DNA of 64,000 nt. Origin: Roseiarcus sp963805295 (lineage in GTDB: Bacteria > Pseudomonadota > Alphaproteobacteria > Rhizobiales > Beijerinckiaceae). Made by a program: the position numbers and the translations under genes. The notes beneath the pieces are model-generated. The model made no database searches. It was not told the DNA's origin and saw only the letters and a program-made list of their open reading frames with translations. Shown piece after piece: positions 1 to 7,787 of the stretch. Position 1 is the first letter of the stretch. Each line of letters opens with the position of its first letter. Where the stretch lies: assembly GCA_963805295.1 (NCBI GenBank), contig CAWDTW010000104.1:23172-87171 (forward strand), given 5' to 3'.

Positions 1-1
1 G

Positions 2-1129
2 TTCCAGACAGGGTCGGCGCGGGCGGATTTTTCCTCCTGCGTCGCCAATCTGCGCGCGGACGCGGCGCGCGCCGGCGTGTCGAGCCATGCCCTGGATACG
101 GCCTTCAACGGGCTTAACCCCGACATGAAGGTGCTCGAGTTCCAGAAGCAGCAGCCGGAGTTCAAGACCCCGATCTGGGACTATGTCGCGGGCCTCGTCG
201 ACGAGGAGCGGGTCAGCGACGGCAAGGCGGCGATGGCGAAAAACGCAAGCGCGCTCGCCCGCGCCGAGCAAACCTACGGCGTCAGCCGCACCATGCTGGC
301 GGCGATCTGGGGGGTGGAGTCCAATTTCGGCACGGAGATGGGCGAGCGGCCGCTGGTGCAGTCGCTCTCCACCCTCGCCTGCTACGGCGAGCGGGCGGGC
401 TATTTCCGCTCGGAGCTGATGGCGACCCTGAAGATCATCGACCGCGGCGACATTCCCGCCGACAAGCTGACCGGATCGTGGGCGGGCGCGTTCGGGCAGA
501 CCCAGTTCATGCCCTCGAGCTACCTCAGGCTCGCGGTCGCCGGCGGCGACGGGCGGCGCGACATCGTCGATTCGGCCGACGCCGCGCTCGCCTCCACCGC
601 CAATTATTTCGCCAAGTCCGGCTGGCGCTCAGGCGTTCCCTGGGGCTTCGAGGTCAAGCTGCCGCAAAACTATTCCGGCCCCTCCGGCCGCAAGGCGAAG
701 GAGCCGATGTCCGCCTGGGCCGCGCGCGGGATCACCCGCATCGACGGACGTCCGCTGGGCGAGGGCGAAGCCGGGCTTCTGCTGCCGGCGGGCCGCGACG
801 GCCCGGCCTTTCTGGTCACCCACAACTTCGACGTCGTCTATTCCTACAACGCCGCCGAATCCTATTCGCTCGCCGCCTGCGTGCTCGCCGACCGCCTCGC
901 CGGCGGCCCGGGCATCGTGACGCCCTGGCCGACCGACGATCCGGGCCTGTCGCGCGCAGGAAGGCGGGAATTGCAGACGCTGCTGACGAAGAAGGGCTAC
1001 GACGTCGGCGCGCCGGACGGGGCGATCGGAAACAAGACCAAGGCGGCGATCGCCGACTTCGAGCAGAAGCAGGGCATGCCGGTGAACGGGCGGGCGTCGC
1101 AGAAGGTGCTGGAGGCGCTGAGGAGGTAG
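2..1129 (+). CDS. Lytic murein transglycosylase (MltB-like, SLT_2) with C-terminal peptidoglycan-binding domain, 5' partial
   Basis: Periplasmic enzyme cleaving the MurNAc-GlcNAc bond of peptidoglycan with 1,6-anhydro product formation. The frame is open to the left edge of the window, and the residues before the first possible GTG (position 77) already match the family N-terminus, so the true start and signal peptide lie outside. The catalytic region shows the GVESNFG motif with the catalytic Glu and, further on, the AGAFGQTQFMPSSYL block typical of MltB-type enzymes. The last ~60 residues form a peptidoglycan_binding_1 repeat (RRELQTLLTKKGYDVG, DGAIGNKTKAAI). Family assignment is secure from motifs; the paralogue is not determined. 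Confidence 0.9.
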   Translation, partial: FQTGSARADFSSCVANLRADAARAGVSSHALDTAFNGLNPDMKVLEFQKQQPEFKTPIWDYVAGLVDEERVSDGKAAMAKNASALARAEQTYGVSRTMLAAIWGVESNFGTEMGERPLVQSLSTLACYGERAGYFRSELMATLKIIDRGDIPADKLTGSWAGAFGQTQFMPSSYLRLAVAGGDGRRDIVDSADAALASTANYFAKSGWRSGVPWGFEVKLPQNYSGPSGRKAKEPMSAWAARGITRIDGRPLGEGEAGLLLPAGRDGPAFLVTHNFDVVYSYNAAESYSLAACVLADRLAGGPGIVTPWPTDDPGLSRAGRRELQTLLTKKGYDVGAPDGAIGNKTKAAIADFEQKQGMPVNGRASQKVLEALRR

Positions 1130-1184
1130 GGGCGCGTTCCGCTCCCCTTGCGCTAGCTCCGCATGGCCGAACTCGAGCAGAAGG

Positions 1185-1512
1185 TTGCCGAATGGAGATC
1201 GAGCCGAAATCGATCTTCGGAAGCTCACGGACTATTGCCTCAACCCCGGACATGCGCGCGGTCGTCACAAGGCCCGCGTCTTCCGCGAAGCTCTTGGGAT
1301 CGGACAGGCCGAGGCGGAAGAATTGCGGGCGCGGTTTTTGCGCGGCGCGCGAGGGAATGGCCGTGCTTCACGAGGCCGACGAATGGGGCGAGCGGTGGCG
1401 CGTCGATGTCGCAATGCTGCGACAAAACCGGCGCGTCGTGGTAAGAGCCATCTGGATCGTGCGGAAGGGCTCGCCGAACCCGAGATTTGTCACGTGCTGG
1501 GTGTTGAGATGA
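1185..1512 (+). pseudogene. DUF6883 domain protein, frameshifted as sequenced
   Basis: The first half (EIDLRKLTDYCLNP) reads from the ATG at 1185. The second half (HEADEWGERWRVDVAM, then IWIVRKGSPNPRFVT) reads one frame later and ends at the TGA at 1510-1512. The switch lies near 1336-1352 and needs one extra base. The stop overlaps the ATG of the following DUF4926 gene (ATGA), as expected of a translationally coupled pair. DUF6883 proteins are short, of unknown biochemistry, and are commonly found next to small partner genes. Whether the frameshift is decay or a sequencing error cannot be told from one sequence. Confidence 0.6.
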
Positions 1513-1745
1513 CGTCGGCGACACATCAAACCGAGGAAGAGCGCGACCTGTTGAGCGCAGTCGCGCTGCTCATCGATCTGCCCGAACGCGGCCTCGTACG
1601 CGGCCAGGTCGGCACGATCGTCGAACCGCTCGACGGAGCAACCGCGCTCGTCGAGTTCAGCGACGACGAAGGACGCGCGTACGCGATCGTCCCGTGCCCG
1701 CGCGACGCCTTGCTGATCTTGCGGACCGCGCCCCTGGCTGCGTGA
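1509..1745 (+). CDS. DUF4926 domain-containing protein
   Basis: A 78-residue protein whose middle (LLIDLPERGLVRGQVGTIVE, then VEFSDDEGRAYAIV) is the DUF4926 signature, a small beta-rich domain of unknown function. The ATG overlaps the stop codon of the preceding DUF6883 gene, so the two are probably translated together. The pairing suggests a two-gene module, possibly toxin-antitoxin-like; that role is inference only. The ATG at 1509 was chosen because of the 4-base overlap and because residues upstream do not fit the family. Confidence 0.65.
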   Translation: MTSATHQTEEERDLLSAVALLIDLPERGLVRGQVGTIVEPLDGATALVEFSDDEGRAYAIVPCPRDALLILRTAPLAA

Positions 1746-1754
1746 CACTCGGTC

Positions 1755-1803
1755 GGCGAACCGCTGGCCCGGAAATGCACCCAAGCGAAGCAAATAGGGA
1801 AAA
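1755..1803. repeat. Dispersed ~49-bp repeat, copy A
   Basis: This segment and positions 1954-2003 share nearly all bases: GGCGAACCGCT, a CCCGGAAATGCACCC core, and GAAGCAAATAGGGAAAA. Both copies sit between gene fragments, and no coding function is seen. They may be the boundary of an old insertion or a dispersed palindromic family. Confidence 0.6.
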
Positions 1804-1953
1804 GTACAACCGTCAATCCGACGGCTCGATCGAGATCGAATTCGCCTTCGACTACGGCGACGAAGCCGTCCTCAAAGCCAATCGGACCGATCAAGGCCGC
1901 TGAACCTTCGAAGGGCCATCAGCCTTCGTCTGATTCTCGATCGAAGGCGCTGG

Positions 1954-2003
1954 GGCGAACCGCTTGCCCGGAAATGCACCCGGGTGAAGCAAATAGGGAA
2001 AAA
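1954..2003. repeat. Dispersed ~49-bp repeat, copy B
   Basis: Second copy of the repeat at 1755-1803, in the same orientation. It replaces the coding sequence of the debranching-enzyme stub that ends just to its right, so it may mark a recombination point. Confidence 0.6.
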
Positions 2004-2031
2004 AGCAAGCGTCAACGTAATACCCGTAATC

Positions 2032-2133
2032 TGAACCGGAGGCGTAGCCCCCAATTCCGTTGGTCACCAACCACTCGCGGGTCTCCAGACCAGACAGGTC
2101 CCTACAATTCTCCCTGCCGATCCGGATCGACAT
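2032..2133 (-). pseudogene. N-terminal stub of a glycogen debranching enzyme (amylo-alpha-1,6-glucosidase)
   Basis: The first 34 residues read from an ATG at 2133 and contain ETREWLVTNGIGGYASGS. This is the highly conserved opening of the bacterial/archaeal glycogen-debranching-enzyme N-terminal domain. After that the similarity stops abruptly and the frame runs into the dispersed repeat at 1954-2003. The rest of the ~650-residue enzyme is absent. This is a relic left by a deletion. Confidence 0.6.
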
Positions 2134-2343
2134 CGATCAGCGTCCCGGCTGACCGAAGCGATTCAGGAAAATGTTGACCTGGGAGTTATCGCAAAGGTAG
2201 GCGATTCAACCGGCCGCGCGAAGGACGGCGCGAATTGCGGCTTTACCGGGACACATGCATATTTCCCCATTTTCGTTCGCCCTCGCCGGAGTCCGAAGGC
2301 GCCCGCCGCGCCCGGCGGACGGGTGCGAACCAAAGTGGTGCAA

Positions 2344-3453
2344 TTAGGCGGCGAGATTTTGTGAGTTTTGGGGGCTGTTCTGGTTGGCTACGGGGAGGGC
2401 GGTTCGGCCGAGGTTTTTCCAATAGGCGTCCCAGTCGCCGTTTATTCTGGTTATCCGCAAAGCGAGCATGTATTCCGCGTGCTCGACGCGCCACCAGGCG
2501 CCGGGCCGCTTGAGACGTTGTTGGGCGACGTAGCGATGCGCGCTTTCGATTTCGCCCGATCCGATCGGCAGTCCCTCGGCCAGCGCCTGTCGATAGTTCA
2601 ACTGGTTCTTGCGGCTGCTCAAATAACGATGGCATCGGCGCACCGGCGCGTGTTCGTCGTCGACTTCAGGCGCTTCGCAATGACCGACGAGCGACCGCAA
2701 TGTCATCTCGAAACTCCCGTCTCTGAGCGCGTCCTTCTGCGCCTCGATCCAGGTTTCCCGCGCGGCGGCGTCGGGCGCGATCGCTTCGGCGGCGGCGCTC
2801 AAATACTCGCAAACATGATAGAAATCGATCAGGTAGCTGCCTTGATCGCCAAATTGCTCCTCGACTTGGCCCACAATCCATGGCGCGCCATCGCCGACCG
2901 CGTGGACCCGCGAGTTCGCCCCGAAGCCGGCGCGAACCGCGCAGGCCAGCAGTTGCCGCCCGGCCGCCTCCGCGCCGCCCTCGATCGAGCCGGCGTAGAC
3001 CGGCGTCCGGCTCCCCTGGGCGTGCGCCAGCGAAAGCTTCGCCTCTCGCCACGACAGGTTCTTGCCCTTGCGTTTGTCTTTCTCATCCCGACCCGGCTCG
3101 ACGATCGGAACCATGCCGCCGTCAGTTTCCACGACGATCGGCTTACTGAGGCCTGGACCTTCCGGAAATTCCAAATCCGCTCGGCCGGCTTCGAACATCG
3201 ACTGGGCATGGGCGAACGTGATCCGCTGGATCGTGCTCTCCCCAATCTCGAAGCCGTAATGCTCCCGCAGCTTGCTTCGAACTTGCGCGAAGGGTTGATC
3301 GGCGGCGAAGTCGACGATGACGCGTTGCAAGGGGCGCGAACAGCCCGAGGGGCTGACTTTCGCGCTGCGCAGAAACGGGCGCACACGCTCGTTCTTGAAC
3401 CGATATTGCGGCTCCTGGACCTCTATCTCGCCGAATTTCGTATGCCAGCGGAC
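2344..3453 (-). CDS. ISKra4-family transposase, main (OrfB) part, copy 1
   Basis: This is the DDE transposase core. Conserved blocks include LQRVIVDFAADQPF, TDGGMVPI, GDGAPWI, IDFYHVCEYL and GLPIGSGEIESAHRYVAQQRLK. The stretch between the slippery run and the first GTG (3384) encodes VRWHTKFGEIEVQEPQYRF, which continues the family alignment. Translation is therefore probably by frameshift from OrfA rather than from its own start. It differs from copy 2 at two positions (Phe/Leu and Leu/Val). Confidence 0.85.
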   Translation of the reverse strand, partial: VRWHTKFGEIEVQEPQYRFKNERVRPFLRSAKVSPSGCSRPLQRVIVDFAADQPFAQVRSKLREHYGFEIGESTIQRITFAHAQSMFEAGRADLEFPEGPGLSKPIVVETDGGMVPIVEPGRDEKDKRKGKNLSWREAKLSLAHAQGSRTPVYAGSIEGGAEAAGRQLLACAVRAGFGANSRVHAVGDGAPWIVGQVEEQFGDQGSYLIDFYHVCEYLSAAAEAIAPDAAARETWIEAQKDALRDGSFEMTLRSLVGHCEAPEVDDEHAPVRRCHRYLSSRKNQLNYRQALAEGLPIGSGEIESAHRYVAQQRLKRPGAWWRVEHAEYMLALRITRINGDWDAYWKNLGRTALPVANQNSPQNSQNLAA

Positions 3454-3719
3454 TTTTTTTCACCTTGGCGATGCATCTGAGGTTGCTGACGAATTTCTCT
3501 CTCCGTCACCTCCGCCTGCCTCTCCGCCCAGCCCAGCAGCGCTTCGCGTCCCAAACGCCGCGTCTCCTCGACCAACCGCTCTTCCGCAGCGTCCGCCTCC
3601 TTCAAATCGCCTTCGCTATTCTCTACCGTCAGGGCTATCGACGCGACACGGTTTCGAACGTCAGGATGGCTGCGCAAAAAGGCAAACAGCGCTTCATCGC
3701 TCAAATCCGCGCCCGTCAT
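3423..3719 (-). CDS. ISKra4-family transposase N-terminal part (OrfA), copy 1
   Basis: A 98-residue frame with a charged helical region (EADAAEERLVEETRRLGREALLGWAERQ), identical to OrfA of copy 2. Near its end it enters seven A residues followed by G (3460-3453 on this strand), where a -1 slip would join it to OrfB. If no slip occurs it stops after RNSAR. It probably supplies the N-terminal part of the full transposase. Confidence 0.75.
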   Translation of the reverse strand: MTGADLSDEALFAFLRSHPDVRNRVASIALTVENSEGDLKEADAAEERLVEETRRLGREALLGWAERQAEVTEREIRQQPQMHRQGEKKSAGIRNSAR

Positions 3720-3864
3720 CAGCTTCGTCCTCCCAAATCACCTCCGACAAAGCTTACTCCGCATCGAGTTGAATCGCACCCCCGGCGGACTGCGAAGGCG
3801 GCGACAATGGATATTTGTGATATGCTTTCAACTCGTACCCGCCCCTCCCATCCAGGCCACCCCA

Positions 3865-4135
3865 TCATCGATAGACTTCGCGCCGATGTCCGATCCGGAG
3901 CACGAGAATCAGCGAGTTCTGCGTCCTCGATCCGCACGATGACGCGGAACTCCCCTACTCGGTATCGCCAAAACTCGCCGAAGCGCTCGCCCCTCAGCGC
4001 CTGACCGATCGAACGGGCGTCATCGAGGGGAGCGACGCGGTCGCGAAGGAAGCGAAGAATGCGCTGGGCCGACTGCGGATCGAGGGTGTCGAGTTCGCGC
4101 GCGGCGGCGCGCTCGAACTCAATCCTCCACGCCAT
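3865..4135 (-). pseudogene. RelE/ParE-type toxin, frameshifted as sequenced
   Basis: The first 60 residues (WRIEFERAAARELDTLD, then GEFWRYRVGEFRVIVRIED) are those of a RelE-family mRNA interferase. The conserved C-terminus (LILVLRIGHRREVYR) follows in the next frame and ends at the TGA at 3867-3865. One extra base near 3910-3916 explains the break: 271 bp is 3n+1. The repaired protein would be 89 residues, normal for RelE. The start overlaps the antitoxin gene by 17 bp. Confidence 0.7.
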
Positions 4136-4343
4136 GGCGCCGGATGAGGTCGTTCAAGGGAATCGACCCGCTACGGCCTTCGCGCAGATCCTCGAGGCGG
4201 CTTTCGGCGAGATAGAGGTCTTCGAGCTCGTCGAGATGATTGAGAATCGCCTCCCGGGCGTAGAAGCTCTTGGTGCGGCCGGTGCGCTTGGCGAGCTCGG
4301 CGAGGCGGGCCTCGATCTCTGGCGGAAGGCGGATGGCGAGCAT
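4119..4343 (-). CDS. Ribbon-helix-helix antitoxin (RelB/CopG-type)
   Basis: A 74-residue protein starting MLAIRLPPEIEARL, with TGRTKSFYAREAIL forming the second half of a ribbon-helix-helix DNA-binding fold. An acidic C-terminal tail should wrap the toxin. It lies directly upstream of, and overlaps, the relE-type gene, the usual antitoxin-first order. The start at 4343 is preferred over 4376 because the family begins there and because the perfect palindrome at 4361-4372 lies just upstream as a likely autoregulatory operator. Confidence 0.8.
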   Translation of the reverse strand: MLAIRLPPEIEARLAELAKRTGRTKSFYAREAILNHLDELEDLYLAESRLEDLREGRSGSIPLNDLIRRHGVED

Positions 4344-4360
4344 GAGGGACCTCTGTCTGT

Positions 4361-4372
4361 TATACATGTATA
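4361..4372. promoter_or_regulatory. Palindromic operator TATACATGTATA of the toxin-antitoxin pair
   Basis: A perfect 12-bp inverted repeat, TATACATGTATA, lies 18 bp upstream of the antitoxin start. Ribbon-helix-helix antitoxins bind such short palindromes to repress their own operon. It also stands out as AT-rich in GC-rich surroundings. Confidence 0.55.
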
Positions 4373-4504
4373 GCATGAGGCGCTCGCGCGCAAATGGATG
4401 CGCAATGGAGATGACGCCGCAGAACCGTTGGCCTGCGTGGCCGGCAGAGCGGCCGTTGACGGGAAGGCGCCCTACGGGAGGGGCCGAAACGGAGAAGCAA
4501 AAGG

Positions 4505-4786
4505 ATGGCGCCGCGAAACTGCGAGCTCATCGGCCGCTGGCGGATCGTCGAGGCCGACATCTGGGACCGCGACTATCTCGACCTCTGCGGGCCGGCGATA
4601 CTGACCATCGGCGACGACGGCCGGGGCGAAATCGCCTTCGGGGCTCTTCAGCCAAGGCCGTTTCTCTCCTTCAGCGCCGGCCCGCATTTAGATCCCACGC
4701 TCGCCTCGCTCATTGGCTTTGGTGGGCGAGCACCGCTTCCGCATCGAAGGCGCCCATCGCTCCGGCTTCGCCCGCATGGAACATGA
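4505..4786 (+). pseudogene. Truncated conserved hypothetical protein
   Basis: Residues 6-49 (CELIGRWRIVEADIWDRDYL, then GPAILTIGDDGRGEIAFGALQ) read like the start of a widespread small alphaproteobacterial protein of unknown function. After about position 4651 the sequence becomes low-quality in every frame and runs into the opposite-strand lipoprotein gene. The gene is therefore probably 3'-truncated. A GA-rich stretch just upstream of the ATG could be its ribosome-binding site. Confidence 0.4.
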
Positions 4787-5039
4787 CGACCGTTACGCCG
4801 ACATCGGCGCCGAAAGCAGCAGTTGTCCAGTAGATCGGCGTCAAGCGGAAATGGGTATATCCGTTCTGAAGGGTCAATTCCGCTGCCCGCCGCATTGTCT
4901 GACCGGCCGCTTCGCTGGGGAAAAGCGCGTGTGTATCGAGGCGCACGAAATTGCGCGCGAGGGGAATTTCCTGGGTCGAGCACCCGGCGATCAAGAGGCC
5001 AAGCGCGAGCGCGGACAGCGTTTTGATTGGTGGGTGCAT
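4710..5039 (-). CDS. Small lipoprotein (CC0125/CC1285-like)
   Basis: A 109-residue protein with a lipoprotein signal peptide: a hydrophobic stretch ending LLIAGC, with Cys20 as the predicted lipidation site. The mature part contains RRAAELTLQNGYTHFRL, resembling the CC0125/CC1285 family of small outer-envelope lipoproteins of unknown function. The C-terminus ending AVLAHQSQ looks natural, so the gene appears complete. Family placement is by motif memory only. Confidence 0.6.
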   Translation of the reverse strand: MHPPIKTLSALALGLLIAGCSTQEIPLARNFVRLDTHALFPSEAAGQTMRRAAELTLQNGYTHFRLTPIYWTTAAFGADVGVTVVMFHAGEAGAMGAFDAEAVLAHQSQ

Positions 5040-5287
5040 GGTCGCCCTTAAACCCGAGGGTCACCCAAATACTTCCTATCGGGAAATAAGCAAACAAAAA
5101 CACCCGCAGTCTTGTGGGCTACGGGCCTCTGAGCCCCGGCGACGTCGAAACCGCCGCCGTTTCGCGTCGTTGATACCGCTTGCCCGAACGCCGGTCGTGG
5201 GCTCGCGACGCGTGCGCGGGCTTGCCAAAGTCCATCAACGCCAACAATCCCAACCGCTGCGAACTCCGGCGTCTGGCGAATGTCGGT

Positions 5288-5488
5288 CTATTGCGCCTGG
5301 CGCTTTGACAGTTCTTCTACGAAAGCAACGAACGCCTCGCGCAAAGGCGCCTCCTTGATCCCCCAAAAAGCGCGCATCAGCCGGCGCCCCTCTTCAGGGT
5401 GTGGCCGAGAATTCTCCCCGACAGGATCAGCTTGTCCGCCATCGACATCATCCGCAGGCAGAGTTAAAGAGTTCCGCATTGTTGACAT
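5288..5488 (-). CDS. Conserved hypothetical protein (small, possibly frameshifted)
   Basis: The C-terminal half (HPEEGRRLMRAFWGIKEAPL, then EAFVAFVEELSKRQ) has real-protein composition and a helical pattern. The N-terminal 25 residues look random. In another frame a more convincing start, MADKLILSG, joins near 5418, so a one-base deletion is possible. No function is recognised. Confidence 0.35.
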   Translation of the reverse strand: MSTMRNSLTLPADDVDGGQADPVGENSRPHPEEGRRLMRAFWGIKEAPLREAFVAFVEELSKRQAQ

Positions 5489-5504
5489 TGCGATCCAATC
5501 AGAC

Positions 5505-5789
5505 CTAGCCTGAGGAACCTGGATTTTTCACTTGCGGAACGCGGACGCCCTGGTCGACGGCCCGCACGCCCATCCCGCGTAACGCGGCCAGAACCCCCTC
5601 AACGTCTCCCTTCGTCATCGCGACGGACATGGCCGCCGCCGCACGCCGTCGCTGCGCTGCGACATGCATGTTGCCGACGATTATCTGACCGCCGGTGCTC
5701 TCTGGGCCGCCGATCAGGCGCGCCAAGGCCGGATTGCTCATTTCGGAACCCGTCATCGTTGTCATTCCGCCACAAAACGCTTCGAACAC
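5505..5789 (-). CDS. Hypothetical protein
   Basis: Ninety-four residues, possibly starting at the internal MTTMTGSEM. The composition (SNPALARLIGGPESTGGQII, then an Ala/Arg-rich helix and VEGVLAALRGMGVRAVDQGV) is compatible with coding, but no family is recognised. It sits next to the duplicated AraC promoter debris, so it may itself be a relic. Confidence 0.35.
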   Translation of the reverse strand: MFEAFCGGMTTMTGSEMSNPALARLIGGPESTGGQIIVGNMHVAAQRRRAAAAMSVAMTKGDVEGVLAALRGMGVRAVDQGVRVPQVKNPGSSG

Positions 5790-5845
5790 CCAATAAAACG
5801 CCCGCAGACCATTACAGTCTGCGAGCGTCTGTCCCCGGCCCTGGC

Positions 5846-6028
5846 GGCGTTTGAACGCCCACCATTTCGTATCGTCGCAAACATGTTGATCGCAGACCGG
5901 ACGTCGGGCGTCTTGCTATTGCGTGCCAATCGGCTGATACGTCGGGCCAGGCTTTCCCAACCGGCCATGGACTGGCCGAGGAAAGGACAGGCTCCGCCAA
6001 CCGTGACGGGCTTCGGCGCCAGGCTCAC
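5846..6028 (+). pseudogene. Duplicated promoter and N-terminus of the AraC-family gene at 6735 (relic)
   Basis: About 180 bp closely resemble positions 6609-6795, the upstream region and first ~25 codons of the intact AraC regulator. Shared blocks include TTGATCGCAG, GTCTTGCTA, CCAATCGGCTG and GACAGGC. The relic still encodes PTVTGFGARLTI, against PTVTGVAARLAI in the intact gene, then decays. No intact frame follows. Confidence 0.55.
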
Positions 6029-6325
6029 AATACGCGCTCACGCGCTCCATGCGTCGAGCGGGGTCGATCCTTCGAGCGCCTCAGGATGTGAGCGATTGAG
6101 CCCTCGACCCTTCGGCAAGTTCGGGAGGGCTTACGCGTCAAGTTGTACTGACATAGGCCAGGGGAGATGCGTCCTGAGCAGTGATCCTTCGGCAAGCTGA
6201 GGAGCCGATTACAAGCAGGGTAGCACCCCCGGCTGTTTATGCGCTCACATTCCGAGCAAGAGCCGACGTCGAGCCTTCCCGTATCGAACCGAGGCTTTCC
6301 ATGCCTATTGGGTTGCTATTTCACC

Positions 6326-6589
6326 TTAATTATATTTCAGGTTAAATCGTTGAGCGTATAATTTTAACATATCCTCATCTATTACAGGCCGTGACCTTTC
6401 TTCTTCATGAACGAGCAAAACGCTTTCTACCGCAATCCTACTGCCTTCTTCATTGAAGTCCTCACTGTATTCCATTCCGAGACGGTCTATTTTACTGATG
6501 GCTAATTTCTTAGCCTCTTTTTCATCCTCAGTGTCCAGGAGAATATTGTAATAGAACGTCTCAGTTACTTCCACTTGATATTTGGCCAT
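6326..6589 (-). CDS. AT-rich hypothetical protein (possibly DpnD/PcfM-like)
   Basis: An 87-residue acidic protein, MAKYQVEVTETFYYNILLDT..., with Lys/Glu/Ile-rich composition and codons unlike the GC-rich neighbours. This suggests recent acquisition from a low-GC source. The opening KYQVEVTETFYYNILLD followed by EKEAKKLA resembles the short DpnD/PcfM-type domain seen on mobile elements, but the match is weak. Function unknown. It is flanked on both sides by copies of the AraC promoter repeat. Confidence 0.5.
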   Translation of the reverse strand: MAKYQVEVTETFYYNILLDTEDEKEAKKLAISKIDRLGMEYSEDFNEEGSRIAVESVLLVHEEERSRPVIDEDMLKLYAQRFNLKYN

Positions 6590-6608
6590 TTTCTTTCCTC
6601 TGATCCCA

Positions 6609-6795
6609 CGGCGGCGTTGAAACCCCGCCGTTTCGTGTCGCCGCCGAACAAGTTGATCGCAGGTCAGGCGTCAGGCGTCTTGCTACTTCGGGCCAATCGG
6701 CTGCTAGATCGGGCCGCGCTTTCCCACCGGGAGCATGGACGTGACCGAGGAATGGATCGGACAGGCGCTGCCGACCGTCACGGGCGTCGCCGCTA
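6609..6795 (+). repeat. AraC promoter repeat, intact copy
   Basis: This is the second copy of the ~180-bp segment at 5846-6028. Here it forms the upstream region and first codons of the complete AraC-family gene. The two copies bracket the AT-rich gene at 6326-6589. Confidence 0.5.
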
Positions 6796-7787
6796 GGCTC
6801 GCGATTGCGGTCCTGAAGAAGCACGGTGTTGCTATAGCGCCGCTGTTGCGCCACGCCGGTCTCTCGGAGCGCGACTTCGACAGCCGGCAGCATCGCATCT
6901 CAGCTGCATCGCAAGGCAAATTTCTCGAATATGCGGCGGAGGCGATGGATGACAGCGCTTTCGGACTTCACTTGGCCGAAGAAGCAAATCCGCGCGAGGC
7001 GGGGTTGCTGTATTATGTCACGTCCGCCGCGTATAACATCGGCGAGGCGCTGACGCTCTTTGCGCGTTACAGCCGGATCGTCAACGAAGCGGCGCGCATC
7101 AAACTCGTGCGCGCGCCCGAGGGGGTCGTTGCCGAGATCGCCTTCGTCGGCCTCTCCAGGCACAGGGCGAAGCAGGTTACCGAGTTTGGCATCGCCGTCA
7201 CAATCAAGGCGTTGCGAGCGATCGCGGGTCGGAATATTCATCCGACGCACTCAAGCTTCATCCACGGACGAAACTCTGACCTGCGGGCGTTCGAGCGGTT
7301 CTTCGGTTGCCCAGTCGAGTTTGGCGCATCGCTCGATCAACTCGCATTCTCCCATGAGACGCTGGCGCTCCCGCTTGTCACCGAAGATCGACACTTGCTC
7401 GAGACGCTCCAGCCCATTTGCGATGAGGCTGCAAAAAAGCGCGGCACTGCGATCGGGACGCTCCGAGCCTTGGTTGAGAACGAGGTCCAAAGGCTGCTCC
7501 CTCACGGCAAGGCGAGGAGAGAAAACGTCGCCAAGACATTGGGCCTCAGCGAGCGAACGCTCACGCGCAAACTGGCCGGCGAGGGTGCAACTTACGAGCA
7601 GGTCGTCGATCAGTTGCGGCAAAGCCTCGCGCTCGAATATATGAAGGAACAAGGCGCGTCGCTTTCGCAAATGGCGTGGCTGCTCGGCTACGAGGGATCG
7701 ACCTCATTCAATCATGCTTTCAGGCGATGGACGGGCCGCTCGCCGTCCGAAGTTCGAAACGAGAAGCGGCGGCTTGCACCAGTCTGA
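6735..7787 (+). CDS. AraC-family transcriptional regulator with Arabinose_bd-like sensor domain
   Basis: A 350-residue cytoplasmic regulator. Residues ~20-210 form the ligand-binding domain of the OruR/QhpR-like AraC group (GVAIAPLLRHAGLSERDF, AEEANPREAGLLYYV). The last ~100 residues are an AraC HTH with AKTLGLSERTLTRKLAGEG and YEGSTSFNHAFRRWTG. The inducer and target are unknown. The gene stands alone; downstream it faces pgm, with a hairpin terminator between. The segment upstream is duplicated at 5846-6028. Confidence 0.85.
   Translation: MDVTEEWIGQALPTVTGVAARLAIAVLKKHGVAIAPLLRHAGLSERDFDSRQHRISAASQGKFLEYAAEAMDDSAFGLHLAEEANPREAGLLYYVTSAAYNIGEALTLFARYSRIVNEAARIKLVRAPEGVVAEIAFVGLSRHRAKQVTEFGIAVTIKALRAIAGRNIHPTHSSFIHGRNSDLRAFERFFGCPVEFGASLDQLAFSHETLALPLVTEDRHLLETLQPICDEAAKKRGTAIGTLRALVENEVQRLLPHGKARRENVAKTLGLSERTLTRKLAGEGATYEQVVDQLRQSLALEYMKEQGASLSQMAWLLGYEGSTSFNHAFRRWTGRSPSEVRNEKRRLAPV

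Larger units (their letters stand above)
2321..3781 (-). mobile_element. ISKra4-family insertion sequence, copy 1 (intact, with target duplication)
   Basis: A 1461-bp element bounded by imperfect inverted repeats starting GGGTGCGA at both ends. It is flanked by a direct 9-bp duplication CCGGCGGAC at 2312-2320 and 3782-3790. It carries two overlapping transposase frames joined by an A7G slippery run. Copy 2 at 16727-18187 has the same length and differs by only two residues in the OrfB protein. The clean duplication shows a simple, fairly recent transposition. The target is the degenerate intergenic area between the debranching stub and the relE pair. Confidence 0.9.
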
